From Pseudomonas fluorescens (GTDB lineage: Bacteria; Pseudomonadota; Gammaproteobacteria; Pseudomonadales; Pseudomonadaceae): 64,000 bases of DNA. Location: contig LR782234.1 in the NCBI GenBank assembly GCA_902825215.1, forward strand, positions 4,278,001-4,342,000, in the 5' to 3' direction. Positions 35,614-44,701 of this stretch are shown here, in pieces (the first letter of the stretch is position 1; each line of letters starts with the position of its first letter). The position numbers and the translations under genes are program-made. Under the pieces are notes generated by a model. It ran no database searches. It had not been told where the DNA came from and was given only the letters and a program-made list of their open reading frames with translations.

Positions 35614-36840
35614 TCAGCCAGCATCAATCTGCGCCAATGCCACCCGCAACCGGCCAGCACTCTCGCGCTGACAGTTGAGCTGCACCCGCGCCAGTCCCAG
35701 CCAACTTGCCATCCGCCGCAAATTCACCGCCAGCGCCAGCATCCCCTCCTCATCCAGCCCGGTCTCTTCCTCGTGCACCGCATGCACCGCCAACTGCCCC
35801 GCCGCTCGCTCGGCGCGCAGATCGACCCGCGCGGCGATCCGCTCGTTGTGCAAAAACGGCAACACGTAATAGCCATAGACCCGCTTGGGTTGCGGCGTGT
35901 AAATCTCCAGCCGATAGCGGAAATCGAACAGGCGCTCGGTGCGGCTGCGTTCCCAGATCAGCGAATCGAATGGCGATAACAGCGCACTGGCGATAACATT
36001 GCGCGGCACCTTGGGCTCCGGCAGGCAATAGGCGATCTGCCGCCAGTCGGCGACTTCGCACCTCTGCAATTGTCCCGCCTCGACCAGTTCGGCCAGGCGC
36101 GGCCGCGCGTCCGTCGGGCTCAAGCGGAAATAATCACGCAAGTCTTTCTCGGTACCGACGCCCAACGCGCCCGCCGCATGCAGCAACAGCCCGCGTTGCG
36201 CCTCGGCCTCATCAGGCATCGGCCGTTGCAGGATCGCCGCGGGGATCACCCGTTCGGGCAAATCATATAAACGCTCAAAACCGCGTCGCCCGGCCACGGT
36301 CACTTCACCGGCAGCGAACAACCATTCCAGCGCAAGTTTTTCCGCGCTCCAGTCCCACCACGGGCCGGCCTTGTCTTCGCGAGTCGACAAACTGCCAGCG
36401 CCCAAGGCGCCCTGCTCTTCTACCGATGCCAGCACGCGGCGAATGGTCTCTTGCTGTTCGCGACCGAACTTCGCCAATTGCTGATAGATGTCCTCGCCGC
36501 GTCTGGCGCGCTGCATGCGCCAGCCCAGCAACGGGTACATCGACAGCGGCAGCAACGACGCTTCATGGCCCCAGTATTCGAACAACGTGCGCCGACGCCC
36601 CGAACTCCAGGCAGCCTGGTCGAGCAAGTCAGAGGGATAGGAACCGAGACGGGAAAACAGCGGCAGGTAGTGCGAGCGCACCACGGCGTTGACGGAGTCG
36701 ATTTGCAGCAGACCGAGGCGTTCGATCAGCCGGTTGAGATGGTTCGCGTTGACGGTCGGCAGCTGGCGCCCGTTGAACCCTTGGGCAGCCAGCGCCAGAC
36801 GTCGCGCCTGTTTGAGGGAAAAGGACATCGTCGCGGGCAT
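35614..36840 (-). CDS. ycaQ: YcaQ/AlkX-type winged-helix DNA glycosylase
   Basis: 408 residues built of tandem winged-helix segments. The catalytic Q-x-D motif of the YcaQ branch appears as LLQIDSVNAVVRSHY near 45-60; the antibiotic-resistance AZL branch has Q-x-Q instead. Family members unhook DNA interstrand crosslinks and excise bulky N-alkyl purines. GGAGGA directly precedes ATG 36840. No repair partner is adjacent. Function is inferred from the motif and overall similarity. Confidence 0.87.
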   Translation of the reverse strand: MPATMSFSLKQARRLALAAQGFNGRQLPTVNANHLNRLIERLGLLQIDSVNAVVRSHYLPLFSRLGSYPSDLLDQAAWSSGRRRTLFEYWGHEASLLPLSMYPLLGWRMQRARRGEDIYQQLAKFGREQQETIRRVLASVEEQGALGAGSLSTREDKAGPWWDWSAEKLALEWLFAAGEVTVAGRRGFERLYDLPERVIPAAILQRPMPDEAEAQRGLLLHAAGALGVGTEKDLRDYFRLSPTDARPRLAELVEAGQLQRCEVADWRQIAYCLPEPKVPRNVIASALLSPFDSLIWERSRTERLFDFRYRLEIYTPQPKRVYGYYVLPFLHNERIAARVDLRAERAAGQLAVHAVHEEETGLDEEGMLALAVNLRRMASWLGLARVQLNCQRESAGRLRVALAQIDAG

Positions 36841-36904
36841 TTATTCCTCCATGTCTGCTCGCAACCTACCTCACCTGAAAGGGGTTTGTGTAGCGATGGC
36901 CTCA

Positions 36905-37126
36905 TCATTTATGCATCGGATCGTCCCAGAACGGCCGCACCGCTTCGTGCTCAACATCGGCACGACTGACCCCGATGTCCTTCAACGCTTCGTCACTCAG
37001 ACTGGCGAGCAACTCGCGTTCACGGTGCAGTTCGTACCAGCGGCTAAACTTGTGCAGCAGATCGGAAACGATATGGCCGTGGCCGGACAGCTGTTCTTCG
37101 TTTACATACTCTCTTTGACCTTTCAT
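36905..37126 (-). CDS. DUF1127-domain small protein
   Basis: 73 residues. The frame opens at 37210, but AAGGAGG before ATG 37126 identifies the start. The C-terminal part (ELLASLSDEALKDIGVSRADVEHEAVRPFWD) is the DUF1127 motif, a short Arg-rich helical domain; in other bacteria some members bind RNA and affect phosphate or carbon metabolism. Divergent from a LysR gene. Specific role unknown. Confidence 0.85.
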   Translation of the reverse strand: MKGQREYVNEEQLSGHGHIVSDLLHKFSRWYELHRERELLASLSDEALKDIGVSRADVEHEAVRPFWDDPMHK

Positions 37127-37223
37127 CGTCTTGCCTCCTTTTGTGGATGGCTCAAGTCTCGTCCCGGCGCTAAGATCAATCCAACGAATGTTTCTGATGG
37201 CATGCATCACGGAGATTCATCAA

Positions 37224-38078
37224 TTGTCCGCGTACCCCAGTATCGATACCGATGTCTTGCGCACCTTTGTGGCGATTGCCGATCAGGGCGGTTTCACCCG
37301 CGCCGGCGAAATGGTCAACCGCACGCAATCGGCGGTGAGCATGCAGATGAAGCGCCTGGAAGAGGACGTGTTGCAGCGCCAGTTGTTCGAGCGCGATGGC
37401 CGTCAGGTGCGTCTCACCGCCGAAGGCCAGGTGTTGCTCGGCTACGCGCGACGCATCCTCAAGTTGCACAGCGAGGTGTTCAACACCTTGCGCGAGCCAC
37501 ACATGGTCGGCACCGTGCGCATCGGCACGCCGGATGATTACGTGATGCGTTTTCTGCCGGGGATTCTCTCGCGGTTTGCGCAGTTCTATCCGCTGATCCA
37601 GATCGAGGTGCATTGCGAGTCGAGCAAACAGCTGCTGCAGCGCACCGATCTGGATTTGTCGATCGTCACCCGCGAGCCGGGTAACGAGATTGGTCAACTG
37701 CTGCGCAAGGAGCGTTTCGTCTGGGCCGAGGCGCAAAACTTCAGCGCCCATGAGCAGACGCCGTTGCCGCTGGCGATGTTCAACAGTGATTGTTTCTGCC
37801 GCTTATGGGCGTGCAATGCGCTGGACGCGATGGGCCGTGATTACCGCATCGCCTACAACAGCAGCAGCCTGTCGGCACTGATGGCTGTGGTCAGCGCGGG
37901 TCTGGCGATCACCGCGCAGTTGGAAAGTCTCATCACCCCGGACCTGCGCATTCTTGGTGCCGCTGAAGATTTGCCGGTGCTGCCCGAGGCCAGCATCATG
38001 CTGATCCGCAACCTGAACAACCCGTCGCCGATCACTGAATGCCTGGCCGAGCACATCGTCGAAGGCTTCAAACTTTGA
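37224..38078 (+). CDS. LysR-family transcriptional regulator
   Basis: About 284 residues. N-terminal winged HTH (LRTFVAIADQGGFTRAGEMVNRTQSAVSMQMKRLEE) and a periplasmic-binding-like effector domain. TTG 37224 is chosen since GGAG lies nine bases ahead; ATG 37197 without a ribosome site is the alternative. It diverges from the DUF1127 gene and overlaps the end of the TauE/SafE gene by 11 bases tail to tail. Target genes cannot be read. Confidence 0.9.
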   Translation: MSAYPSIDTDVLRTFVAIADQGGFTRAGEMVNRTQSAVSMQMKRLEEDVLQRQLFERDGRQVRLTAEGQVLLGYARRILKLHSEVFNTLREPHMVGTVRIGTPDDYVMRFLPGILSRFAQFYPLIQIEVHCESSKQLLQRTDLDLSIVTREPGNEIGQLLRKERFVWAEAQNFSAHEQTPLPLAMFNSDCFCRLWACNALDAMGRDYRIAYNSSSLSALMAVVSAGLAITAQLESLITPDLRILGAAEDLPVLPEASIMLIRNLNNPSPITECLAEHIVEGFKL

Positions 38079-38814
38079 ACGCGAGCATCACCGCACACAG
38101 CACCAGGAAACCGCAAAACAGCCCGCGCAGGAGTTTTTCCGGCATCGCGTGGGCGACTTTCACGCCCCAACTGATGCTGGCCAGACCACCGAGCGCCAGT
38201 GGCAAGCCGATCATCCAGTCGACTTCGTGGTGTACCGCGTACGTCACCAAGGTTACGCCGGTGCTGGGCAGAGCCAGTGCCAGGGACAAACCCTGAGCGA
38301 CCACCTGAGTGGTGCCGAACAGACTGGTCAGCACGGGCGTCGCCACCACTGCCCCGCCCACCCCGAACAAACCGCCCATGGTTCCTGAAGCAGCACCGAG
38401 TACACCGAGCCACGGCCACGAGTAGCGCATTTGCGAGGTCGCCGCGGGTGCCGGGCCGAACATCTTCAACAGGTTGTACGCCGACAATGCCACCAGAAAA
38501 GCCACGAAACCGATGCGCATGGTTTGCGCGTCGATGCCCACCGCCCAGATCGAACCGAGCCAGGCGAAGCAAAAGCCCATCAGCGCCAGCGGCAGCGCAT
38601 GGCGCACCTCGATGCGATTGCGCTGGTGATAACGCCACAGCGCCAGCATCACGTTCGGCACCACCATCACCAGCGCCGTGCCTTGGGCGATCTGCTGATC
38701 GAGCCCGAACCACACACCGAGCAACGGAATGGCGATCAAGCCGCCGCCGATACCGAAAATACCGCCGAGTGTGCCGAGCGCGGCGCCGAACAACAGGTAC
38801 AACAAGAATTCCAT
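38068..38814 (-). CDS. TauE/SafE-family sulfite/organosulfonate exporter
   Basis: 248 residues with seven to eight hydrophobic segments in two homologous halves, each opening with a glycine-rich GGxFGxGGG/A loop (LGGIFGIGGGLIAIP and GGLFGVGGAVVATP), the family hallmark. Proposed to move sulfite or sulfonated anions. ATG 38814 is used, with a GTG immediately before it. Divergent from a LysR gene at 38925, which may regulate it. Confidence 0.9.
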   Translation of the reverse strand: MEFLLYLLFGAALGTLGGIFGIGGGLIAIPLLGVWFGLDQQIAQGTALVMVVPNVMLALWRYHQRNRIEVRHALPLALMGFCFAWLGSIWAVGIDAQTMRIGFVAFLVALSAYNLLKMFGPAPAATSQMRYSWPWLGVLGAASGTMGGLFGVGGAVVATPVLTSLFGTTQVVAQGLSLALALPSTGVTLVTYAVHHEVDWMIGLPLALGGLASISWGVKVAHAMPEKLLRGLFCGFLVLCAVMLAFKV

Positions 38815-38924
38815 CACCGCACATTCCTCTTCGTCAGGGCCGCCATGCTACGCAGTCGCGGCTGGCGGGGAAACGCACAGCAACGCACAATGGCTGTGCC
38901 GATTCCGCATAAGCGCTCAACACC

Positions 38925-39881
38925 ATGAACCCCAATCAATTGACCGATCAGCTCGGACTGTTTCTCGATGTACTGGAAAGCGGCAGCTTTTCCGCAGCCG
39001 CGCGCCGCCATCCGTTAACGCCCTCGGCGGTCGCCCGGCGCATCGACAATCTCGAAAGCGCGGTGGGCAGCCAGCTGTTCGTGCGCAGTACCCATGCGGT
39101 GCGCGCAACGCCGGCCGGTCTGGCTTTTGCTGAGCGCGCACGGCGAATTGTTGCCGAGCTGCAATTGGCTCGCGCCGAAGCGGTGTCGCTGAGCAGTGCC
39201 CCCGAAGGCCTGATCCGCATCGACGCCCCCGCCGCATTCGGACGCCGTCATCTGGCGCCGATGATCGCTGACTTTCTGCTGTTATACCCGGGCCTGGATG
39301 TGCAGTTGCATTTGATTGACAGCTTTATCGACATGGACGGGGCTAACCTGGGCAAAGTCGATCTGGTCCTGCGCGCCGGGCAACTGGCCGACACGCGTCT
39401 GGTCGCCACGCCGCTGGCAAGCATCGTGCGCATCGCCTGTGCCAGCCCCGCTTACCTGAAACGCCGTGGCGTGCCGAGCCATCCCGCGCAATTGAATGAA
39501 CACGACGGGCTCGACTGGGACGGCCTCGCCCCGCCCTTCGCCTGGCGCTTTCAACTCGACGGGCAACTGCAGTTGCACCGTCCGGCCCGCATCCGCCTGA
39601 GCGCCAACAATGCCGAGGCGCTGGTCTGTGGCGCTTTGGCCGGATTGGGTATCGCCCACCTGCCGACCTGGCTGGCCAGCGAATACCTGCTGCGCGGCGA
39701 ACTGCTGCCGCTGTTCTGCGACAACGGCTTGCCCGAAGCCGAGTCCGCCGGCATTTACGCTTTGCGTATGGGCCAACAAACCCATTCGCGCAGCCGCTTG
39801 CTATTGGAATACCTGAAAACCCGCTTCAACCCTGTTGCTCCGTGGGATCTGGCGTTGCAACGGGATCTTGGCCGGCACTAG
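38925..39881 (+). CDS. LysR-family transcriptional regulator
   Basis: 318 residues. HTH at about 10-55 (FLDVLESGSFSAAARRHPLTPSAVARRIDNLES), then an effector-binding region ending in a family-typical hydrophobic segment. Ten bases upstream there is no strong ribosome site. The gene diverges from the TauE/SafE exporter with about 110 bases between, the usual layout for a LysR protein and its target. Confidence 0.9.
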   Translation: MNPNQLTDQLGLFLDVLESGSFSAAARRHPLTPSAVARRIDNLESAVGSQLFVRSTHAVRATPAGLAFAERARRIVAELQLARAEAVSLSSAPEGLIRIDAPAAFGRRHLAPMIADFLLLYPGLDVQLHLIDSFIDMDGANLGKVDLVLRAGQLADTRLVATPLASIVRIACASPAYLKRRGVPSHPAQLNEHDGLDWDGLAPPFAWRFQLDGQLQLHRPARIRLSANNAEALVCGALAGLGIAHLPTWLASEYLLRGELLPLFCDNGLPEAESAGIYALRMGQQTHSRSRLLLEYLKTRFNPVAPWDLALQRDLGRH

Positions 39882-39905
39882 GTTCAAGACTCAGGGAAAA
39901 TTATC

Positions 39906-39916
39906 TGGCGCATTAA
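39906..39916 (+). promoter_or_regulatory. Possible OhrR operator before ohrR
   Basis: TGGCGCATTAA, about 46 bases before the ohrR start, matches nine of eleven bases of the TTGCGCACTAA element in front of ohr. A nearby GAGCGCTAGATT adds a second partial match. Confidence 0.35.
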
Positions 39917-39962
39917 AGGTTCGAGCGCTAGATTCATTGCATTACTGAACAAGGCTTGCACC

Positions 39963-40418
39963 ATGACTTCCGAACGTGACACCTGCGACGACCTGTTACT
40001 GGCTAACCAGGCCTGCTTCGCCCTGCATTCCACTTCGCTGATGATGACCAAGGTCTACAAGCCGCTGCTGCAGGCGCTGAACCTGACCTATCCGCAGTAC
40101 CTAGCGATGATGGTGTTGTGGGAACAGGATGGGTTGACGGTCGGAGAAATCAGCACACGCCTGCTCACCGATCCGGGCTCGCTGACGCCACTGCTCAAGC
40201 GTCTGGAAGCCGAAGGCCTGCTCAGCCGCACGCGCAGTCGCGAGGATGAACGGGTGGTCATCGTTGAATTGACCGAACAAGGCCGCGCCCTGCGCGATAA
40301 GGCGCAAAGCATCCCCCAGTGCATTCTTGGGGCCAGCGGCTTTACCCTGGAGCGCCTGCAAAAGCTGCAAGCGGAATTGCAAGCACTGCGCGGGCATTTG
40401 CAAGACAGCCTGAATTAA
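39963..40418 (+). CDS. ohrR: Organic hydroperoxide sensor-repressor OhrR
   Basis: 151 residues, MarR fold. The reactive Cys18 in NQACFALHS, LTYPQYLAMMVLWE and DPGSLTPLLKRLEAEGL mark the OhrR class. Oxidation of the cysteine by organic hydroperoxides releases it from DNA. It precedes ohr by about 330 bases, a region with a REPIN and repeated TTAGCGC elements. A second OhrR-like protein (OspR) is encoded at 24.4 kb. Confidence 0.93.
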   Translation: MTSERDTCDDLLLANQACFALHSTSLMMTKVYKPLLQALNLTYPQYLAMMVLWEQDGLTVGEISTRLLTDPGSLTPLLKRLEAEGLLSRTRSREDERVVIVELTEQGRALRDKAQSIPQCILGASGFTLERLQKLQAELQALRGHLQDSLN

Positions 40419-40435
40419 GCCCCACCACATTCCCC

Positions 40436-40524
40436 TGTGGGAGCGAGCCTGCTCGCGAATGCGTCCTGTCAGACAACACTTCGTTGAATGACACACCGCT
40501 TTCGCGAGCAGGCTCGCTCCCACA
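40436..40524. repeat. REPIN, GCTCC subfamily, heads outward
   Basis: Arms 40436-40459 and 40501-40524 with GCGAGCCTGCTCGC cores. Here the TGTGGGAG heads lie at the outer ends, opposite to the three preceding REPINs. Confidence 0.9.
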
Positions 40525-40652
40525 ATGTTTTCTGCGATACCAAAAATATTCTTCACATCTGAATCCCCTCGCCGGACGCTCTAAATCAAGCCTTACAGGC
40601 CCTTTCAACACCCTGCCCTTTGATCAAAAAGCATTTTTTTCGAAAATTTATC

Positions 40653-40721
40653 TTGCGCACTAAACATTAGCGCTATACATTCTCTTCACACCTACTTAGC
40701 GCGCAAACAATTAGCGCACAA
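40653..40721 (+). promoter_or_regulatory. Cluster of TTAGYGCRCAA elements before ohr
   Basis: TTGCGCACTAA (40653-40663, inverted copy), ATTAGCGCTAT (40667-40677), TTAGCGCGCAA (40696-40706) and TTAGCGCACAA (40711-40721). Repetition and position directly upstream of ohr suggest the OhrR binding region; not proven by sequence. Confidence 0.5.
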
Positions 40722-40746
40722 CACCACACCCAACGAGGCTCACACC

Positions 40747-41166
40747 ATGCAAACTCTCTACACCGCAATCGCAACTTCCACTGGCGGCCGTGACGGTCGT
40801 GCGATCTCCAGCGACAACATCCTCGACGTCAAACTCGCCACGCCGAAAGAACTCGGCGGTGCTGGCGGTGCAGCGACCAACCCTGAGCAACTGTTCGCTG
40901 CCGGCTACTCGGCCTGCTTCATCGGCGCGCTGAAATTCGTTGCCAGCCAGACCAAACGCAAGATCCCCGATGACGCTTCGATCACCGCTCACGTCGGCAT
41001 CGGTCAGATCCCCGGTGGCTTCGGTCTGGACATCGACCTGCACATCAGCCTGCCAGGTCTGGAACAAGCCGATGCGCAAACGCTGGTCGACGCTGCTCAC
41101 CAGGTCTGCCCGTACTCCAACGCCACCCGCGGCAACGTCGACGTCCGTCTGCACGTCACCGTGTAA
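40747..41166 (+). CDS. ohr: Organic hydroperoxide reductase Ohr
   Basis: 139 residues of the OsmC/Ohr fold. The two redox cysteines are in AGYSACFIGAL and HQVCPYSNAT. It reduces organic and lipid hydroperoxides with lipoylated proteins. ATG 40747 follows a repeat-rich regulatory region. The next gene, a secreted esterase, starts 35 bases after the stop and is probably co-transcribed. Confidence 0.96.
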   Translation: MQTLYTAIATSTGGRDGRAISSDNILDVKLATPKELGGAGGAATNPEQLFAAGYSACFIGALKFVASQTKRKIPDDASITAHVGIGQIPGGFGLDIDLHISLPGLEQADAQTLVDAAHQVCPYSNATRGNVDVRLHVTV

Positions 41167-41201
41167 TCACTGAGCCCCGGCCCGAACAAGGAAAATTGAA
41201 C

Positions 41202-42212
41202 ATGAACACTTTCAGCAAAGTCTTGACCGGTACCCTTCTCGCCCTGTCCGTGCACAGCGCCTTCGCCGGTGATGTCGAGCACAACACCCAGACGTTTCTC
41301 GATGTGCTGAATGCCGGCAGCGGCAAGCCGATCGAGCAGCTGTCGCCCAAGGATGCTCGCGCCGTGCTGGTCGGCGCGCAGTCCGGGGTCAAACTGACAC
41401 TGCCAAAAGCCGATGTCAGCGAGAAGACCATCCAGGTCGATGGCCAACCGTTGAGCCTGACCATCGTCCGGCCGGCCGGGGTCAAGGGCGAGCTGCCGGT
41501 GTTCATGTTCTTCCACGGTGGCGGCTGGGTGCTGGGGGATTTCCCGACCCACGAACGTTTGGTCCGCGATCTGGTGGCCGGTTCAGGTGCGGCGGCGGTG
41601 TTCGTCAATTACACCCCTTCGCCGGAAGCGCATTACCCAGTGGCGATCAACCAGGCCTACGCCGCCACTAAATGGGTGGCGGAACACGGCAAGGAGATCA
41701 ATGTCGATGGCAAACGCCTGGCGGTGGCCGGCAACAGCGTCGGCGGCAACATGGCCGCGGTGGTTGCACTGATGGCCAAAGACAAGGGCACCCCGGCGAT
41801 CAGATTCCAGGCGTTGCTGTGGCCGGTGACCGATGCCAACTTCGATACCGGTTCCTACAACCAGTATGCCGAAGGACACTTCCTCACCCGCAACATGATG
41901 AAGTGGTTCTGGGACAACTACACCACCGACGCCAAACAGCGTAACGAGATCTACGCCTCACCGCTGCGCGCTACCACCGCGCAACTGAAAGGTTTGCCAC
42001 CCGCACTGGTGCAAACCGCCAGCGCCGATGTACTGCGCGATGAAGGCGAAGCCTACGCACGCAAACTCGACGAAGCCGGTGTGCCGGTAACGTCGGTGCG
42101 TTACAACGGGATGATTCACGATTACGGTTTGCTTAACGTGGTTAGCCAGGTGCCGGCGGTGCGTTCGGCGATGTTGCAGGCTTCGCAAGAGCTGAAAGAG
42201 CATCTGAAATAA
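41202..42212 (+). CDS. Secreted alpha/beta-hydrolase (HSL-family esterase)
   Basis: 336 residues with a signal peptide (1-23, cleaved after AFA). The oxyanion motif HGGGWV, the nucleophile elbow GNSVGG, the Asp region SADVLRDEG and the His of GMIHDYG form the expected triad of the hormone-sensitive-lipase family. AAGGA upstream fixes ATG 41202. Following ohr closely, it may act on peroxidised lipids or on esters that induce the ohr response; the link is inferred from position. Confidence 0.88.
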   Translation: MNTFSKVLTGTLLALSVHSAFAGDVEHNTQTFLDVLNAGSGKPIEQLSPKDARAVLVGAQSGVKLTLPKADVSEKTIQVDGQPLSLTIVRPAGVKGELPVFMFFHGGGWVLGDFPTHERLVRDLVAGSGAAAVFVNYTPSPEAHYPVAINQAYAATKWVAEHGKEINVDGKRLAVAGNSVGGNMAAVVALMAKDKGTPAIRFQALLWPVTDANFDTGSYNQYAEGHFLTRNMMKWFWDNYTTDAKQRNEIYASPLRATTAQLKGLPPALVQTASADVLRDEGEAYARKLDEAGVPVTSVRYNGMIHDYGLLNVVSQVPAVRSAMLQASQELKEHLK

Positions 42213-42225
42213 ACCCATCCCACAT

Positions 42226-42316
42226 GCAGGAGTGAGCCTGCTCGCGATAGCGGTGTATCAGTCGATGGATATGCCGACTGGTATGACGCCATCGCGAGCA
42301 GGCTCACTCCTACAGG
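42226..42316. repeat. REPIN, ACTCC subfamily, heads outward
   Basis: Arms 42226-42251 and 42291-42316 sharing the GAGTGAGCCTGCTCGCGAT core; GGAGTGAG heads on the outside. Confidence 0.88.
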
Positions 42317-42350
42317 GATTGGTGGTGATGGCTGAATTGCAGGCACAAAA

Positions 42351-42374
42351 AAACCCGACTCAATGGTCGGGTTT
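42351..42374. terminator. Terminator of efp (and of the esterase gene)
   Basis: Stem AAACCCGAC/GTCGGGTTT with a six-base loop, A run on one side and T run on the other, so it can act for both convergent units. Confidence 0.87.
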
Positions 42375-42397
42375 TTTCTTTCCGTAAAAAGCAGTGC

Positions 42398-42967
42398 TTA
42401 TTTCGCACGGCCTTTGTAGGAACCGCCTTCGCGGGTGTCGATTTCGATCTTGTCACCGATTTCGATGAAGTCAGCAACTTGCAGCTCAGTACCATTGGCC
42501 AGCTTGGCTGGCTTCATGACTTTGCCGGAAGTGTCGCCACGCGCCGAACCTTCGGTGTAGTCAACTACGCGCACGATGGTGGTCGGCAGTTCTACGGAAA
42601 CCAGACGGCCTTCGAAGAATACGGCTTCGCAGACGTCTTCCATGCCTTCTTCAACGAACGGCAGAACGGCTTCGATGTCGTCAGCGTTCAGCTCGTACAT
42701 GGTGTAGTCAGTGGTGTCCATGAACGTGTAAGTGTCACCGCTGATGAACGACAGGGTGGCTTCTTTACGATCCAGGATCACGTCGTCCAGCTTGTCGTCC
42801 GCACCGTAAACGGTTTCGGTCTTGTAACCGGTCAGCAGGTTCTTCAGCTTGGTCTTCATGATCGCGCTGTTACGGCCCGACTTGGTGAATTCAGCTTTCT
42901 GAACCAGCCAAGGATCGTTGTCGATACGGATCACGGTACCGGGTTTGAGTTCTTTACCAGTTTTCAT
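42398..42967 (-). CDS. efp: Translation elongation factor P
   Basis: 189 residues, three beta-barrel domains. It rescues ribosomes stalled on polyproline. The tip residue is Arg32 ([10 protein letters not shown]), the arginine subtype modified by rhamnose rather than beta-lysine. The gene for the matching rhamnosyltransferase EarP starts upstream on the same strand; only 48 bases separate them. Confidence 0.97.
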   Translation of the reverse strand: MKTGKELKPGTVIRIDNDPWLVQKAEFTKSGRNSAIMKTKLKNLLTGYKTETVYGADDKLDDVILDRKEATLSFISGDTYTFMDTTDYTMYELNADDIEAVLPFVEEGMEDVCEAVFFEGRLVSVELPTTIVRVVDYTEGSARGDTSGKVMKPAKLANGTELQVADFIEIGDKIEIDTREGGSYKGRAK

Positions 42968-43015
42968 TGCGAATATCCGAATTTGGATGGGATTTACAAA
43001 AATCTAGGCCGCGTA

Positions 43016-44158
43016 TCATATCCAATTTAGGTAAAACTGTACCAGCGCCGTGGCGAGATCCGCCTGCAAGGCCTGTTCCAGACACCACGCTTCGGCATTT
43101 TTCTGCAGTTCTGGCCAGTGTTTGCGGGCCGCGAGCCAGTGCTCACCGATCGGCTGACCAGCGCTCCACGCGCGCCACAGACCGTTCATCGCCTCGGCAG
43201 CCGCCGGCGACAGGCCTTTGGTGTACAGCGCGAGGAACGCGTCGAGCTTGTCCAGGTGGATGTCTTCGTCCTGCTGATAGATGTGCCAGAGCATCGGCCG
43301 CCCCGCCCATTGCGCACGCACGAACGAGTCCTCACCGCGCACCGCGTTGAAATCGCAGCACCAGAGCAAATGGTCGTATTGATCCTGACGGACGAACGGC
43401 AACACCTGCACGGTGAGCGCCCGGCGCTGATGAATGGCGCCGACGGTCAGCGTCTCCACTTCGAGCCAACGCGCCACATCGCCGAGAATCCGGCCTTCCG
43501 GCACCAGCAGATGAGTCGGCGTATCGGCCGCTGCCAGCACGTCGAGCCAACTGGCCAGCCCGGCATTCTCGTAGGCAAACAGCGAAATCAATTGCGCATC
43601 AGGTGCGCGCTCGATGCCCAGCCCTTGCAGGAATTGTCGCTGCGCTGCGGCATCGTTTTGAAACTGCCGACGCTGCTCAAGCAAGCCGCGCTCGCGCAAC
43701 AGCCCGCCGGTGCCTGGCTGGAAACCGGGGAAAAAGAAGATCTTCTGCACCGTTTTATATTTGACCGAGGGCAATCCGTGACAGCCGACGACCCAGTCTT
43801 CGGCGCTGAGATAATCGAGGTTCAGCCACAGCGGCGGGCGTTCGCGCGCGGCCATGGCGTTCATGTAATCGCTGGGCAGATTGCAGGCGAACGCGGCGAT
43901 CACCACGTCAGCCGCGTCAGTGTGCACCCACTCGACGGGCCACTGTCGCACCTCGACGCCCTGCTGATATTGCTGCGCGGCGTCGATATCGATCTGTGGG
44001 CAGAGACGTTCGAAGGCGCGCAGATCATCGACCCACAAACGCACCGTCAGTGAATGCTCGGCGACCAGTTGCCGGGCCAGGCGCCAGGTCACGCCGATAT
44101 CGCCGAAGTTGTCGACGACGGTGCAGAAAATATCCCAGCGGGTGTTCGTTTCAGTCAT
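43016..44158 (-). CDS. earP: EF-P arginine rhamnosyltransferase EarP
   Basis: 380 residues, GT-B fold (GT104). The N-terminal DIFCTVVDNFGDIGVTWRLARQL contains the catalytic Asp pair of EarP, and FNAVRGEDSFVRAQWAGRP is the nucleotide-sugar site. It transfers rhamnose from dTDP-rhamnose to Arg32 of EF-P. Adjacent efp with Arg32 confirms the pairing. ATG 44158 starts the family-typical N-terminus. Confidence 0.96.
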   Translation of the reverse strand: MTETNTRWDIFCTVVDNFGDIGVTWRLARQLVAEHSLTVRLWVDDLRAFERLCPQIDIDAAQQYQQGVEVRQWPVEWVHTDAADVVIAAFACNLPSDYMNAMAARERPPLWLNLDYLSAEDWVVGCHGLPSVKYKTVQKIFFFPGFQPGTGGLLRERGLLEQRRQFQNDAAAQRQFLQGLGIERAPDAQLISLFAYENAGLASWLDVLAAADTPTHLLVPEGRILGDVARWLEVETLTVGAIHQRRALTVQVLPFVRQDQYDHLLWCCDFNAVRGEDSFVRAQWAGRPMLWHIYQQDEDIHLDKLDAFLALYTKGLSPAAAEAMNGLWRAWSAGQPIGEHWLAARKHWPELQKNAEAWCLEQALQADLATALVQFYLNWI

Positions 44159-44282
44159 TCAAGGCTCCCGTTGGCAAAAGCGTCGATTGTCCGCATAAAT
44201 GCCCTCGCGCAGAAGAGCCGACGCCGATTAATCTTCGTGCGACAATCGCCACTTGCCCGCATTTAACCGCCAGGAGGCAGCC

Positions 44283-44699
44283 ATGCCCTACCGTCCCCGT
44301 TCGCGTCGCCCCTTGCCTGTTCAGCTTAGCGCTCTCCATCTGATCGGCAGCATCGCCCTGGGCATGTGGCTGGGCTTTCTCGCCATCGCTCTGACCTGCT
44401 GGCTGCTGTCGCGGTTCATCTTTGCCGAGCAGCTTGCGCCGGTCGCGCAGGCCGTGCAGCAGATCACCAATCCGCCTGCGCCTGTTCCGGTGCAAGCCCG
44501 GCCGGACATCCCGCCGCAGAGTCCGCTGTTCGAGCAGTACGAAGAAAATCTGCGCAAGAATGAACAGCAGGCTCGACTGGATCAGGCGCGCGCCAGTTCG
44601 CGCAACGCGTCCAACCCCAAATGCCAGTTCTGGCTGCAGCAGGACCAGACCGCGCCCAGCGAAAAGAGCCGCGCCAACGTTTTGCAATTTTGCGATTGA
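44283..44699 (+). CDS. Hypothetical single-TM protein
   Basis: 138 residues. Arg-rich N-terminus (MPYRPRSRRPLPV), one membrane helix at about 20-42, then a Pro/Gln-rich tail with two cysteines near the end (NPKCQFW and LQFCD). GGAGGCAGCC precedes ATG 44283. N-in topology is expected from the arginines, placing the tail in the periplasm where the cysteines could pair. The stop is two bases before the Gre-like gene, so they form an operon. Function unknown. Confidence 0.75.
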   Translation: MPYRPRSRRPLPVQLSALHLIGSIALGMWLGFLAIALTCWLLSRFIFAEQLAPVAQAVQQITNPPAPVPVQARPDIPPQSPLFEQYEENLRKNEQQARLDQARASSRNASNPKCQFWLQQDQTAPSEKSRANVLQFCD

Positions 44700-44701
44700 T
44701 C

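Larger units (their letters stand above)
40419..40746. other. Intergenic region between ohrR and ohr
   Basis: Holds a REPIN on the left and a cluster of TTAGCGC-type repeats on the right, with A/T-rich promoter-like DNA around 40630-40680. No gene seen. Confidence 0.6.
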
